Below are positions 11,561 to 20,908 of a DNA stretch of 64,000 nucleotides, piece by piece. Positions within the stretch are counted from its first letter, which is position 1, and every line of letters starts with the position of its first letter. Source of the DNA: Durusdinium trenchii (lineage: Eukaryota > Sar > Dinophyceae > Suessiales > Symbiodiniaceae). The stretch covers positions 910,360 to 974,359 of the forward strand of contig CAXAMN010022707.1 of assembly GCA_963970005.1 (NCBI GenBank), written 5' to 3'. Under the pieces are notes generated by a model, which saw nothing but the letters and a program-made list of their open reading frames with translations, did not search any database and was not told the origin of the DNA. Made by a program: the position numbers and the translations under genes.

Positions 11561-12160
11561 AATTGGTGAACTTCTAATCTGAAGCCCTAACCCCTGGTGT
11601 AAGCCGTTCACGCCAAAGCACCACTCGAGCGGGCGCTGCTTCGTGAACTGGGGGGGGAAGAACTTTGCAACTCAAGCAACCGAGTCTGGACGAGTAAATT
11701 TTTGATATCCGTAGCCTTCGGACATTAAATACCACTGCCTGGTTCTTCAAATGTTCAAAGCGACCGAACTTGATCACCTGGTTGGTTCGGTCACTTCAGT
11801 GCTTTTTTTTCTGATGATTTTTGTTCCTTCTCCGGTCTTAACGACCGTGGGACGGTGGCAGGGTGGCAGGCTTCAGCGCATCGCCGAAAGAAGGTCGAAC
11901 AGGGGCACCCGAGACAGCGAGAAGTGGTAGGCCGGCCCTGGTATGCCTCCTTGGTTTCCACCGAAGCCTGGTTGGAGTCATCCGTGGAAGATCCTCGAAA
12001 TCGATCAAGAAGCGGGTCCTGTGTGTGTGTTATTGTTTTTTTCCCATGACCACTCGCCCCTCTCCGCAGATTAGATGTCTCCAGCCTTCGGACCGACACC
12101 GACAGAGCGTTCGTTTGAGCAGGCCCACATTTATGCTTGGGGGAGCAGAGAGATCTGCAG

Positions 12161-12237
12161 GGGATCTCTGCGAGCACACTGGATGGCATTTGTTTGTATT
12201 GGAATGATTTGTCGAGCTCGATGTTGACCCTCTTCAT
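12161..12237 (+). CDS. voltage-gated channel exon: pore helix
   Basis: A 77-bp exon after TCTGCAG|G encodes GISASTLDGICLYWNDLSSS and then MLTLF. The aromatic-x-x-L-x-x-S-M-x-T-L-F pattern is the pore helix just before the selectivity filter. The best junction uses a GA donor (TTCAT|GAGCCT): joined to the next exon it restores the methionine codon and gives FMSICGGLSWE. Confidence 0.82.
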
Positions 12238-13119
12238 GAGCCTTGGCACACTGGTGTGTTTGTGGAGGGGGGGCACGCGTGGGGGGCAGGCGAGTTTGAA
12301 TGTGTTTTCTCAAACAGTACTGTCCAAGAGTGAGGGGCTTATAAGTGTAAAATAGTGTAAAGCCATGCTGTCTTCAGGGTGCTCCATTTTTTTCAGTGGG
12401 CTTTTTGCTTCCTCGCTCGTGCACACTGAGACGTCCAATGTGGTGCAGGGCTGCACCGGGGCGGTTGGCTGGCTTCCGATTCGCTGCGTGTGCAGCGGGG
12501 GGGGAATCGGACTTGGTGACTTTTCGTGGCAGGCGCAAGGGAATTCCGAGGTGTTTTGGTCTCAAGTTCACTTTTTGTGGCTGGTGGAGATCCGTTTACA
12601 GGCGCAGATGTTGTGCTTTGGAGATGTGGTGGTCTTCAACGCGCTCTGATTTCGTGGTATGTAGGTGCAGTGAATCGTTAACTTTGGACATGTGGTTCGT
12701 TTTCAACATTGGAGCAGGTGGTATTAAATCTATTGCAATACGGATTGCATCAGATTGCTAATTTACCCTCAGATTGGTCAGGCTACTTTAATATCTAAAA
12801 AACAGTACGCAGTGTAATGGCCCTGGCTGTGGAGGTTTGAACATGTTCGCGTGCTTGATTCGGCCTCGGCTCCTGCGTACGGACCGGGGCCGTGTCGCTA
12901 GTCGTGTCGCTCTTCTTGTGGGAGGCTTTGGGCGGTGGGGTGCGTTCTGAGATGGAGTGGGTGATATCGATGTTCCCGAACTGGTGAATCCCCTGGCAAG
13001 ACAAAGAACGTGATGGAGATCCGAATCAGCAAAGATCCCAAGTCTCGATCCCTGGAGCCTCCGAGCGGTTCCCTTTCTCACCCATCTCACGGCTTGGGCG
13101 TGGGAACCACACACTTGAG

Positions 13120-13186
13120 GAGCATCTGCGGTGGTCTCAGCTGGGAAGCAGCCCTTCGGCCGATGCTCGAGGTCTCGCATCTCTAT
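13120..13186 (+). CDS. voltage-gated channel exon: selectivity filter
   Basis: A 67-bp exon after ACTTGAG|G reads SICGGLSWEAALRPM then LEVSHLY. The GG-x-S-W-E segment occupies the filter position, with a single acidic residue after tryptophan, as in calcium- or sodium-selective single-domain channels; selectivity cannot be read from this alone. GTGCCT donor, phase 0. Confidence 0.82.
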
Positions 13187-13314
13187 GTGCCTTGGAAGCA
13201 CCGTGAAGCCACCAAGCTCCGGACCGGGCCCCTGAGCTCCGGCTCGGGCGGGGGGGGGGTGGGGACCGTCCCTTATAAGACCCGCCGTGGTTTGGGGGTG
13301 CTGTAGCAGTGAGG

Positions 13315-13505
13315 CGTGAAGATCCGACGCCCAGTGGACCGGACCCCATGCGCAAACACCCAAACACCGCCCATTTCCGAAACGGACGTCGCGACCCGTC
13401 CGGTCCGGATCGATCCCATGTGGTGGAGGTCGGTCACTTAGTCGTCGTCGTTCCGGACCAAGGTCGGTCACGTCTACAGACGTCCGAGGTCACGAACTGT
13501 CCTAC
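13315..13505. repeat. GC-rich dispersed block
   Basis: Contains CGGACGTCGCGACC, CCGGTCCGGATCGATCC and GGTCGGTCAC words that recur, partly inverted, near 44190 and 52540-52690. It lies in the intron after the filter exon. The 227-codon minus-strand ORF across it is a compositional artefact. Confidence 0.5.
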
Positions 13506-13683
13506 TGAATCGATGGTGTACCTCGTTGGGGGGCCAACTCAGCCAGTCGACCCGGGAACCGCCCAGTCGAAACCCACACCGATGTTGAGGTTTGGGATGT
13601 GTCTCGTCTCGGTCGGTGTTTGGAAGGTGGTGTCTTGGGGAAGAACACCCGGACACGACGACTGTTTGGGACTGGACTGCCGC

Positions 13684-13751
13684 CCCAGACAGACCCCCAG
13701 TCAACCACCCCAATTGATCGGCATATATGGCAGTCCCATGGAGTGTCTGGG
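13684..13751. mobile_element. short TIR element, family A, 5'-truncated
   Basis: Only the start CCCAGAC of one terminus remains before the shared interior (CCCAGTCAACCACCCCAAT), while the other end is intact (GCAGTCCCATGGAGTGTCTG). An internal deletion has removed part of one arm. Confidence 0.7.
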
Positions 13752-14227
13752 ACATGCAGAGTCAAGAAACTCGATGCATCTAGTCTAGCTAAAAAGCAGG
13801 CTGCATGCACCACGAAGAACACCTGAAACACCTGAAGAAACAGGAAGCTTTGCAGATGACCACGTGTTTTTTTCTTTTTTCTGAACCACGTTGGAAGGAA
13901 TCTGGAGCATGCTGAAGCGCCTAAAACATTCATGGAACGCCGGAACGCTGGCAATTGATTAGTGTTGTTTGTTCTTCATTTGTGTCATTCAAATTAGCCT
14001 GGAGCGGCAAACTTGCCTTGGTGGAATGAGGATAAAGACGTGGATGCCTTTTTGGGGTGAGTCGAAATAGGCATTCCGGGGGCTTAGAGGGAGAATGAGG
14101 TGTGTTTCAACCACCTTCAGAGCTTGCTCTCATTGCCTCACATGTTTAGGTGTTGTTTCTGAATAGAGGGCCTGTTGGCACACAGGTTCCCCTTCAAAGG
14201 AAACACCCTTGGCTTTGAGACTCTGAG

Positions 14228-14269
14228 GCCTCCTTGCTCCTCTTTTACATCGCGTTTTCCTATTTTGCA
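14228..14269 (+). CDS. voltage-gated channel micro-exon: first part of S6
   Basis: A 42-bp exon after CTCTGAG|G encodes ASLLLFYIAFSYFA, phase 0 throughout, ending at a GC donor (GCA|GCAGCT). It supplies the hydrophobic N-terminal half of S6 and joins directly to VLNVVTG in the next exon, giving the conserved YFAVLNVVTGVFC string. Confidence 0.75.
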
Positions 14270-14544
14270 GCAGCTTGGAGAACAACTGGATGCACTGACT
14301 TGTCAGGCCTTTGTGAGTTAACCATGTACGTGTTTTTTGAAAACATATTCTGGGAATGAGCTAGTCTAGATGGAAGAAGTGAAGAGCCAAACATGATCAA
14401 ACATGGACAATCAAAACACACATGCTGCCAGTAGTTCCAAGACTCCATGTTGGGGTGCTATCCATGGAGCTTACAGTGCGAGATGCCGGCATCCCATCGC
14501 CCACGGATGGGACGTTAAGCCCACCCCTGATGGTGTTTGCCTAG

Positions 14545-14572
14545 GTCCTGAACGTGGTCACTGGAGTTTTTT
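14545..14572 (+). CDS. voltage-gated channel micro-exon: S6 core
   Basis: Only 28 bp: after CCTAG|G it encodes VLNVVTGVF plus one base, ending at a GTGCAG donor. The asparagine and glycine are the conserved gating residues of S6 in this family. The leftover T joins GC of the next exon to give cysteine, so the phase is exact. Confidence 0.75.
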
Positions 14573-14867
14573 GTGCAGAGCTGAGTGGCGGGTCCAGAGG
14601 GCCCGACAAGGTCTTGACATGTCGATGCTTCGATGCTTCCCTGTGCAAGAGTACAGACCGTCCTGGAGAATGCGTCACGGTGAGGATGAAGTCTAACAAC
14701 CAAGTACTGACTCTGGACTCCGGTCCCAGGCTATTGAGGTATATTGAGGTCATGGACTATGAGAATTATGCTTTTGCACTATAGTTTTTGCTGCCAATTT
14801 CATGAACCACACTCTTTGAGTGGGAAAACGCTCATGAAACCAGGGACCTATATGTCTTGGAACCAAG

Positions 14868-14902
14868 GCCAAAGTGCAATCGAATCAGCGCAAAGTGATC
14901 AC
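14868..14902 (+). CDS. voltage-gated channel micro-exon: post-S6
   Basis: A 35-bp exon after ACCAAG|G completes the cysteine codon and reads QSAIESAQSDH, ending at a GC donor (CAC|GCCGGA). The cytoplasmic QSAIESAQ motif directly after S6 is highly characteristic of dinoflagellate EF-hand channels. Confidence 0.78.
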
Positions 14903-14998
14903 GCCGGAGGCCCCAGTCTTGTCCGCAGACACCTCTGAAAGCTGACCATGCAGTCTTCGGAATCCAGTTTGTTCCGGTACAGTTGCGGTGCGACTGAG

Positions 14999-15034
14999 GA
15001 GATGATCATGCAAAACATCATTGCCAACAAAGAG
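14999..15034 (+). CDS. voltage-gated channel micro-exon: linker to EF-hand
   Basis: A 36-bp exon after GACTGAG|G reads EMIMQNIIANKE, phase 0 to 0, ending at a GTTCCA donor. The NKE string continues into AHIRKVKSLF of the EF-hand exon, as in related proteins. Confidence 0.75.
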
Positions 15035-15483
15035 GTTCCACGGCACGCACGGGCGACGTCCGTGAACCTCCGCGGGCGAAGCGTGCGTCAGTGTTGCAGG
15101 GGGTGAAGCACCGGGAGAGCCCGGGTGGTCGCCTTCGTGGCGGAAAGATGGAGACTGAGGGATCACGCGAAGAAAGATGCAGAAAGAGATGCTGAGGGCA
15201 GTACGGCTTTGGTAGTAGTAGTACTTCAGGCAGACAAAAGTTTACGCTTGTTAGCCTTCTTACAAAACACTCTGAGGTCAGCGGCGGATCGAATTAACAA
15301 GTCTAATTTTCGTGGCAGGTGTGGGACGGTCAATTATCACACTCTTTTAAATTTATAGTAATAAAAGGCTTTCCGGGGTGACAAATGACCGCCCACACCT
15401 TCCCTTGTCTCATGGTGTAGGATTCTAGGAGGATAGGGTTGTCATGAGTTTCAACATCAAGAAGCGCAACTTTCTTCTGGCCA

Positions 15484-15485
15484 GT

Positions 15486-15532
<47 letters not shown>

Positions 15533-15542
15533 NNNNNNNNNN

Positions 15543-15602
<60 letters not shown>

Positions 15603-15690
15603 ATAGTAGTAGCAGTAGTAGTAATAGTAGTAGTAGTAGTAGGTAGTAGTCATTGGGCAGTAGGTAGTAGTCAGTAGTAGTAGTATTATA
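15484..15690. repeat. (GTA)n microsatellite with assembly gap
   Basis: About 200 bp of GTA/TAG repeats, broken by ten Ns at 15533-15542. It encodes runs of valine or tyrosine in open frames on both strands, which are artefacts. Confidence 0.95.
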
Positions 15691-15712
15691 GTAACAATAA
15701 TAGTACCAAGTT

Positions 15713-15815
15713 CTTCAAAGTGACCTCTTTGGAGTTCCATCCAGTGACCTTTTACAGACCCAAGTGACCGAACCAACCTGGATATCAAGTTCTGTCACTT
15801 TGAAGAGCCAGGTCC
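15713..15815. mobile_element. short inverted-repeat element, family B, copy 1
   Basis: A roughly 100-bp block with ends ACCAAGTTCTTCAAAGTGACC and ACTTTGAAGAGCCAGGT, and the interior word GTGACCGAACCAACCTGGAT. It is the reverse complement of the block at 51851-51947. Related fragments lie at 11748-11800, 23960-24050 and 24560-24610. Confidence 0.7.
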
Positions 15816-16019
15816 AAGTAATATTTGTTGTATATGACTGGACTGGACTGGACTGGATAGATAGATGTCATATACCATATAAACCAGATATATTCGAGCT
15901 AAGATTTACCATAAATTTTGGAATCTTCAGATATAGAAGTAACTCTTCCAGTCGCATGCATGGCCGATATGTCAAAGATCACAATGGATTCATCAGGTGT
16001 ATCGCCTCAGGTCGACCGT

Positions 16020-16125
16020 CCCAGACACGACACATGGGACTGCCATATGCCGCCCCATTGACCCCCAGTCAACCACCCCAATGTAGGCATATGTAGGCAT
16101 ATATGGCATACATGAAGTGTTTGGG
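16020..16125. mobile_element. short TIR element, family A
   Basis: Starts CCCAGACACGACACATGGGA, carries the interior CAGTCAACCACCCCAATGTA and ends CATGAAGTGTTTGGGC. It contains a duplicated GTAGGCATAT. It lies in the intron upstream of the EF-hand exon. Confidence 0.8.
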
Positions 16126-16275
16126 CATGGTCTATCACTTAATCCTTGCGCTTGATTCTTTCCTGTGGCACTCCACTGAGACAGCCAGGCTCTTGTTCGG
16201 TGTCTCTCAGCGCATTCAGCAGACCCAATCTTCGGCATCAGAAGTTCGCCAAAAAGTTCAGTGTTTTGTGCCGAG

Positions 16276-16377
16276 GCCCACATTCGCAAGGTGAAATCCT
16301 TGTTTTGCAACCTGGATGCAGATGATTCTGGATACATCAGTCTCAAGGAGTTGGAGGAGAACATTGACAAAAAATCT
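16276..16377 (+). CDS. voltage-gated channel exon: C-terminal EF-hand
   Basis: A 102-bp exon after TGCCGAG|G includes AHIRKVKSLFCNL and the loop DADDSGYISLKE followed by LEENIDKKS. The loop has D1, D3, S5, G6, I8 and E12, a complete calcium-binding EF-hand. A phase-0 GC donor ends the exon at 16377; a GT donor nine bases later is the alternative. It implies calcium feedback on channel gating. Confidence 0.85.
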
Positions 16378-17584
16378 GCCACTTGGGACGTGCTGCACAC
16401 GGCGGAGAGACCTTGGGGGGGGCAACCGGCGGAGACCTTTCAGGTCGTTGCCGGACTTGTGACTGGGTCTACCCCGGCCCGACCTGCCTTGTGACCGGAT
16501 GTGCCTTGGGAAGTTCCATGGAGTTGGGTGAGTTCCATGGAGGGTGCGGATACCGATTCACCAGTTGGAAACCTACGGTGTCCCTTTTCGATTCTGAACA
16601 CCATCCCGACATACTACGAGACCCTCTTAGCAGCGCAAAAGGGGTGTAGGGTTAGTACCCACTTATAGGTATCTATCTAAGGTAGGCTGCATGAACTACT
16701 CATGTTCTACGTATCATTTTCTCAGTGCCGGTTTTCCTGGCATTTGACTTGTACTCCCTCGAGTCGGAGTACACAGCCCTCACACAGCCCGCCCTCCATG
16801 GTGCACGTGGAGCAGCACCACTTGTTTTAGCATGTCTTCTTCCAAGGGAAGGGGCTCGTCCAGGGGAACAGGGGCTCTTCCAGGGGGAAAAAGAAACACC
16901 ATCTGACCAGTGTCCATCATCCACTTGAAATAGGCACAAAGTCACGATCGGACGCGAGTTCGGCCAAACACCCAGCTGTTTCCACCTCCACGACCCTTCG
17001 GACTCCAAGACCGGAAGTCGGGTGGACGACGGTGACCGTGTCCAAAGGGGGGAGAGGTCCGGGTCCGGAGCTCACTGGGAGATGTTCCGTGGTTTTTTGG
17101 GGAAAAAGCAGAACGGAATTCTTTTTTTTAGCTACTAGTAACAAGTGCATCGCTTCTAGTAACAAGTGCCTTACTAGTAGTAACAAGAAGCTATTAATTT
17201 AAAGTAAACTTAATCCAGACGTTTCCGAAAACACCTGTTCTTTCTTCGGATTCCTTGGGCCCCACGCCTCATCTTCGCCTGACCCGCCTAATTTTCTTGT
17301 TGGTTTCATCCAGGCGACAAGGGTTTGGACGTCATGTGGTTGAAGATCCACACAGCGACAGCGCCGTGGATCGGAAGATCTTTTGACCCTGCACCCTGTA
17401 TACACCCGCATCGCAGACAACTTGGCTTCTTATCGGATCCGTTTGGAGGGAAGCAGGGTTTCGGTCGATTCTTGCGTCCAAACCAAAACTTGTGCAAATG
17501 TCATGAACTCACATCAGCACCGGGTCGACACAGTCAGCCAACGGAGTTGTCTCGTGTGGCAACGTCCGGCCTCGACCCTTCAAG

Positions 17585-17626
17585 GTGACGACCTACTTTG
17601 AAGCCTTAGAGTTGGACGTGCATGAC
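17585..17626 (+). CDS. voltage-gated channel micro-exon: after EF-hand 1
   Basis: A 42-bp exon after TTCAAG|G encodes VTTYFEALELDVHD and ends at a GC donor. In related channels this [VR]-x-x-YFEALxLDVxDA segment leads into a second EF-hand. The exon for that second EF-hand was not found in the 1.4 kb before the convergent gene. Confidence 0.72.
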
Positions 17627-17771
17627 GCGTGCCTTGTTTTTTTTAGTTGTTTTTTGTTGTTGTTGGTGGCCGGATTGGTTCAACGCCTGCAAAAAGCAAC
17701 ATGCTTTGGACTGGTTTAAGATGCTCAGGATGCAGTGTGGTTCATTTGTCTTTTGATTTTAGGATAACTAG

Positions 17772-17855
17772 TACCAGCACCTTGCAACAGGTCTCCTTTG
17801 GAGGGTTGTTAGGCCCTAACAGGTTTCAATTGGTGACCTGTTGGAGGTGCTGGTA
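17772..17855. repeat. inverted repeat with TACCAGCACC ends
   Basis: Arms TACCAGCACC..GCAACAGGTC and GACCTGTT..GGTGCTGGTA enclose a short loop. The end word TACCAGCACC recurs near 30245 and, inverted, near 28782 and 43245, so this is probably another short element family. Confidence 0.6.
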
Positions 17856-18094
17856 TTTATTGAATAGAGATAACTAAGGTTTGTTGCAGACCCCGACAAA
17901 TTCGCAGCATGTGGTGCACTGTCGTCACCGATCTGGGTTGGTTTCGTACGTGGAGAGGGCGACCAGCGAGCGACCAGCAAGTCAAGAGTGTCCAGCAGTC
18001 GTGCGAGGTCGTGGGAATTTTTTCATCGAGATCGTGAGCAGTAGTTCAATCGAGCGTTTCAGGGGTGTTTAAGCCTCAAGACTGTTGTTCTGGC

Positions 18095-18136
18095 GATCAG
18101 TCTGAGTCAACTTCTTACACCAGACTCAGACTGATC
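18095..18136. repeat. perfect 13-bp hairpin
   Basis: GATCAGTCTGAGT at 18095-18107 is the exact reverse complement of 18124-18136, separated by 16 bases. It lies between the convergent channel and minus-strand genes, so it could be an element remnant or a 3'-end structure. Confidence 0.7.
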
Positions 18137-18519
18137 ATTGGTGGCACCCCATGCCGGATCGATACCATGCTTAGCGCGGGCCTTTGGACCACTGGGCCGG
18201 GTGATTGCATCCTTTGAGGCTTTCCTCTTACCTCTTGGAAGGTATACCATACTACTGGGTGTCCAAGACGAGACCCCGACGAGGCCTCAGGATCAGGACG
18301 ATGGTGACCGACGCGGTGACCTGAGGAAGTTCCTTTCCTCGCGACCTGATTTGGCAGCAAATATCGTCGAACTGGATCATATATAATGGACCAAATGGAC
18401 ATTAAAGTACATTTTTTGACGGTTTTTGGACCCCAACATAGACAGAAGTATCGGTGTTTCGTCCCTCAGAATGGAGAAGCTCAACAGGCTCAAACCTTTT
18501 TCGTTTGTTCTTTTGCTCC

Positions 18520-18580
18520 TAGTAGCGATGCCCTTTGCTCCTAGTAGCTTCTTGTTCCTAGTAGTAACAGGAGCCCCGTT
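18520..18580. repeat. TACTAG/GCTCCTAGTAGC dispersed repeat
   Basis: GCTCCTAGTAGCGATGCCC and GCTCCTAGTAGCTTCTTG occur in tandem. The same words are found at 17140-17185, 28345-28405, 38735-38790, 46915-46970, 47440-47560 and 61022-61085. Confidence 0.75.
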
Positions 18581-18990
18581 CGTAGCGTCCGATTGCTCCA
18601 TTCTTGATTGTGTTGTGCCCTGCATTCGAGGTGGACCTTCTTCAAATTGCCACTTGACTGAAGCGCCCATACTGACTACGCGTCACTGACTACGCGCCTG
18701 ATCAGTACAGACAGGTCCAGTCCGACTGGATCTAAACTAGTACCACATCCTCAGGAGGTTGTTAGGGTGGGTTTGAGGGGTTTGATTACCTTTTGAGGGT
18801 GCTGAAGATGCATCCCAATGCGAGCTAGAGCGTGCCCATTGCACGTTGCTTATGCCCATTGCCTCCTTCTCACCCAGTCAAGTTGGCACAAGTCCCGGTC
18901 ATCATGCATCATGAACACCAAGTCTAGTCTTGCATGTTAAGCATCCAAAAAAAAGGTCAGACTTTGGGATTTGATCTCAAACCTGGTTCT

Positions 18991-19083
18991 TCAAAGTGTG
19001 ACTTCGAGTTGTCGCAGTTCCGTGGGACTCTCAAGGCTTGACACCGACGGTGGATCAGCCATAGAGATCGAAGAGACGCTCCA
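18991..19083 (-). CDS. unknown minus-strand gene: probable last exon
   Basis: Reading leftwards after an ACTGCAG acceptor the frame gives WSVSSISMADPPSVSS then LESPTELRQLEVTL and a TGA at 18991. A second frame is also open across part of it, and only that one matches the phase left by the exon at 19180-19250, so frame is not settled. It marks the likely 3' end of the minus-strand gene. Confidence 0.4.
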   Translation of the reverse strand, partial: WSVSSISMADPPSVSSLESPTELRQLEVTL

Positions 19084-19179
19084 CTGCAGTTGAGTTATCG
19101 TAGTTTTTTGTGTGTTTTTCTGTTGATAAAACAAGAGGATTTGGACTATCACGAGGATTTGGAATATCGATAACAGCGC

Positions 19180-19250
19180 TTTCTGAGCTGAACTGGGTAA
19201 ACCGCACCGGGTCTTTCCGATCCATAGATCACATGAGCACCGCAAGAAGC
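19180..19250 (-). CDS. unknown minus-strand gene: internal exon
   Basis: After TTGGGAG|G on the minus strand the frame reads ASCGAHVIYGSERPG and AVYPVQLRK, ending at a GC donor. No domain recognised. Confidence 0.5.
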
Positions 19251-19291
19251 CTCCCAAGATGAACTAAGTAAAGGCCTTGTCATATGGAACT

Positions 19292-19872
19292 TGGGCGTAA
19301 GCAAAAACCTGAAGAGCGTAAGGTTGCGTAAGGGAGTTGTGAGACATGCATGTTGCGTAAGCTTGCCATATGGTTGTGTTTTCATTAGTAGATTCTTAGC
19401 ACACACTTGTCAAGAAAGGAACTGGATGGACTTTGAAACGCTCGGGAACTGACATTTGTGTGCACTGTGTTTCAGGTGTGTGCACTGTGCTTGTTTGTTG
19501 CCACTCTGTATCAAACCTTTCTCAAGTCAGCCCCATCATAACATGTCATAACATGCCAGGCTCCGTTTGGTGAGGGTTTGGTGGCGTAAGCTCCGCGTAA
19601 GCTCCGCGTAAGCCAACTTTTCATTTGCCTACAGCAGCCAGTAAGTAGATGCTAGTGATCCTTTGCTTCCTCTGCTTCGGAGTCTTAGTGATCATGTATT
19701 TGTCGCCCGCTCACCTGCAAACAGGAGCCTTCGCGTAAGCATTTCCCTTGGGAGTATGGTTCTCATCTGTGAAAATGGAGATGCGTAAGATCTGCGTAAG
19801 GTCTTCTTCAACATCCGTGGCACGTAAGCTCACATTGTGGTCGCGTAAGAAAGGCGTAAGCAGGAGCGTAAG
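19292..19872. repeat. cluster of CGTAAG motifs
   Basis: About 14 copies of CGTAAG, most as GCGTAAGC or GCGTAAGG, lie within 580 bp, including a run GCGTAAGCTCCGCGTAAG. The motif is rare elsewhere in the window. The cluster lies in an intron of the minus-strand gene, where it reads CTTACG. Confidence 0.85.
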
Positions 19873-19911
19873 AACGTTCTGCGACATAGGGGAGTTTAAT
19901 CATACGTATTT

Positions 19912-20106
19912 TGCAGAGCTCACATGCTGATGTAGTTGAATGTTCCGCTCAGACCAGGGGTGTGGCGAGTTCTCTTTTTTTGCCATTTCAGAACTGAAGT
20001 CATTCCGCGAGCAGGGTGGTGCCTCAGCGAGTTCAATCAAAAAAAGTTGTTCCTCTAGAATCAAAAAAGAGATACCCTTGGAATGGTCAGCAGGTTGTTT
20101 CTTCAA
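19912..20106 (-). CDS. unknown minus-strand gene: internal exon
   Basis: The minus-strand frame contains QPADHSKGISFLILEEQLF and AKKENSPHPWSERN, with a GTGAGC donor after IQLHQH at about 19930. Mixed hydrophobic and charged composition; function unknown. Confidence 0.5.
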
Positions 20107-20185
20107 CTTGATTGTATGATTCCGGAAGGTCTACGTTTTTCAGTAGGCCTATTGCCCTAAAAGTCATGAAATCAAAGTCGAATGG

Positions 20186-20249
20186 TATATTTACAGTATC
20201 TACATTGGGGCAGTTTCAAGAGTCAATGTATTACATGGAGTGTTTGGGA
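20186..20249. mobile_element. family A element, one-ended fragment
   Basis: Carries the interior CTACATTGGGG and GTCAATGTA and the intact end ACATGGAGTGTTTGGGA; the other end is missing. Confidence 0.55.
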
Positions 20250-20339
20250 TATCTTTTGCAAGGAAGATGTACCATAACTCAAAAGATCTCAAAAGTTTAG
20301 CGTCTGTAGGAGATTGTTTCTCGTCGGAGTCCAACCACA

Positions 20340-20500
20340 AATTTTGAATCCAGCCACTCACGCAGCCGATCTAGCTGATCAAACTTAAATTGGATGCCTT
20401 TGTGCCCTGTTGTAACAGCTTTGAGATGTTCCGATACATCCCCTTGCTGGCAGCTGCTTCCGGTGTCACACAAGCGCCACACCAGCCCTTCCAATTTTTT
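20340..20500 (-). CDS. unknown minus-strand gene: internal exon
   Basis: The minus-strand frame reads GLVWRLCDTGSSCQQGD, VSEHLKAVTTGHKGIQF and KFDQLDRLREWLDSKF, then reaches a GTTGGA donor at about 20337. Helical and charged, convincing as protein; no known family assigned. Confidence 0.6.
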
Positions 20501-20604
20501 CAAGATGCACAGGCACACCCTCGCTTTATTTTAAATGTATATATCTTTTGTGTGTATGTGACAGTATGTGTGTGTAATCATTTCAACTATATTTACATCT
20601 ATAC

Positions 20605-20787
20605 CTTGTCCATTGGCTGCGACTCAAGGTTCCTCATGGGTTGCAACTCGGAGATGAGTGAGAACGAGGGTGTTCCATGGATCAGCGCGCGTGTTTTTAC
20701 ATCGTGAAACGACACGGCCAGTTCTTTAAATTGGTTTATAGTTTTCGAAGGTGTTGAACATATGGCAGCTAGCTCCACAACATCGAG
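20605..20787 (-). CDS. unknown minus-strand gene: internal exon
   Basis: After a CCGACAG acceptor the minus frame reads LDVVELAAICSTPSKTINQ, FKELAVSFHDVKTRALIHG and SELQPMRNLESQPMDK, ending at a GTATAG donor. Long and open with good composition. No domain recognised. Confidence 0.6.
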
Positions 20788-20850
20788 CTGTCGGGCGCGT
20801 GGTGAACAGATCCAGAGACGTGGCACCCCGGACGGAATCAACTCGACCAA

Positions 20851-20908
20851 CTGGGACTGCCCCATGGACCCCCCAGTCAACCACCCCAATGTAGCTATGT
20901 GTTTGGGG
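20851..20908. mobile_element. family A element, fragment
   Basis: GGGACTGCCCCATGG, CCCAGTCAACCACCCCAATG and a degenerate GTGTTTGGGG end. It lies just upstream (in minus-gene sense) of the previous exon. Confidence 0.6.

Noticed and set aside
12788..13471. 227-codon minus-strand ORF
   Set aside because: It is antisense to the pore exon and a GC-rich repeat block; composition (P, R, G, H rich) and the clear + strand channel motif argue it is a shadow.
15330..15788. 152-codon minus ORF with poly-Tyr
   Set aside because: Produced entirely by the (GTA)n microsatellite and the gap.
18250..18385. Acidic frame QDQDDGDRRGDL considered as the missing second EF-hand
   Set aside because: Spacing of acidic residues and the lack of a hydrophobic at loop position 8 do not fit an EF-hand.
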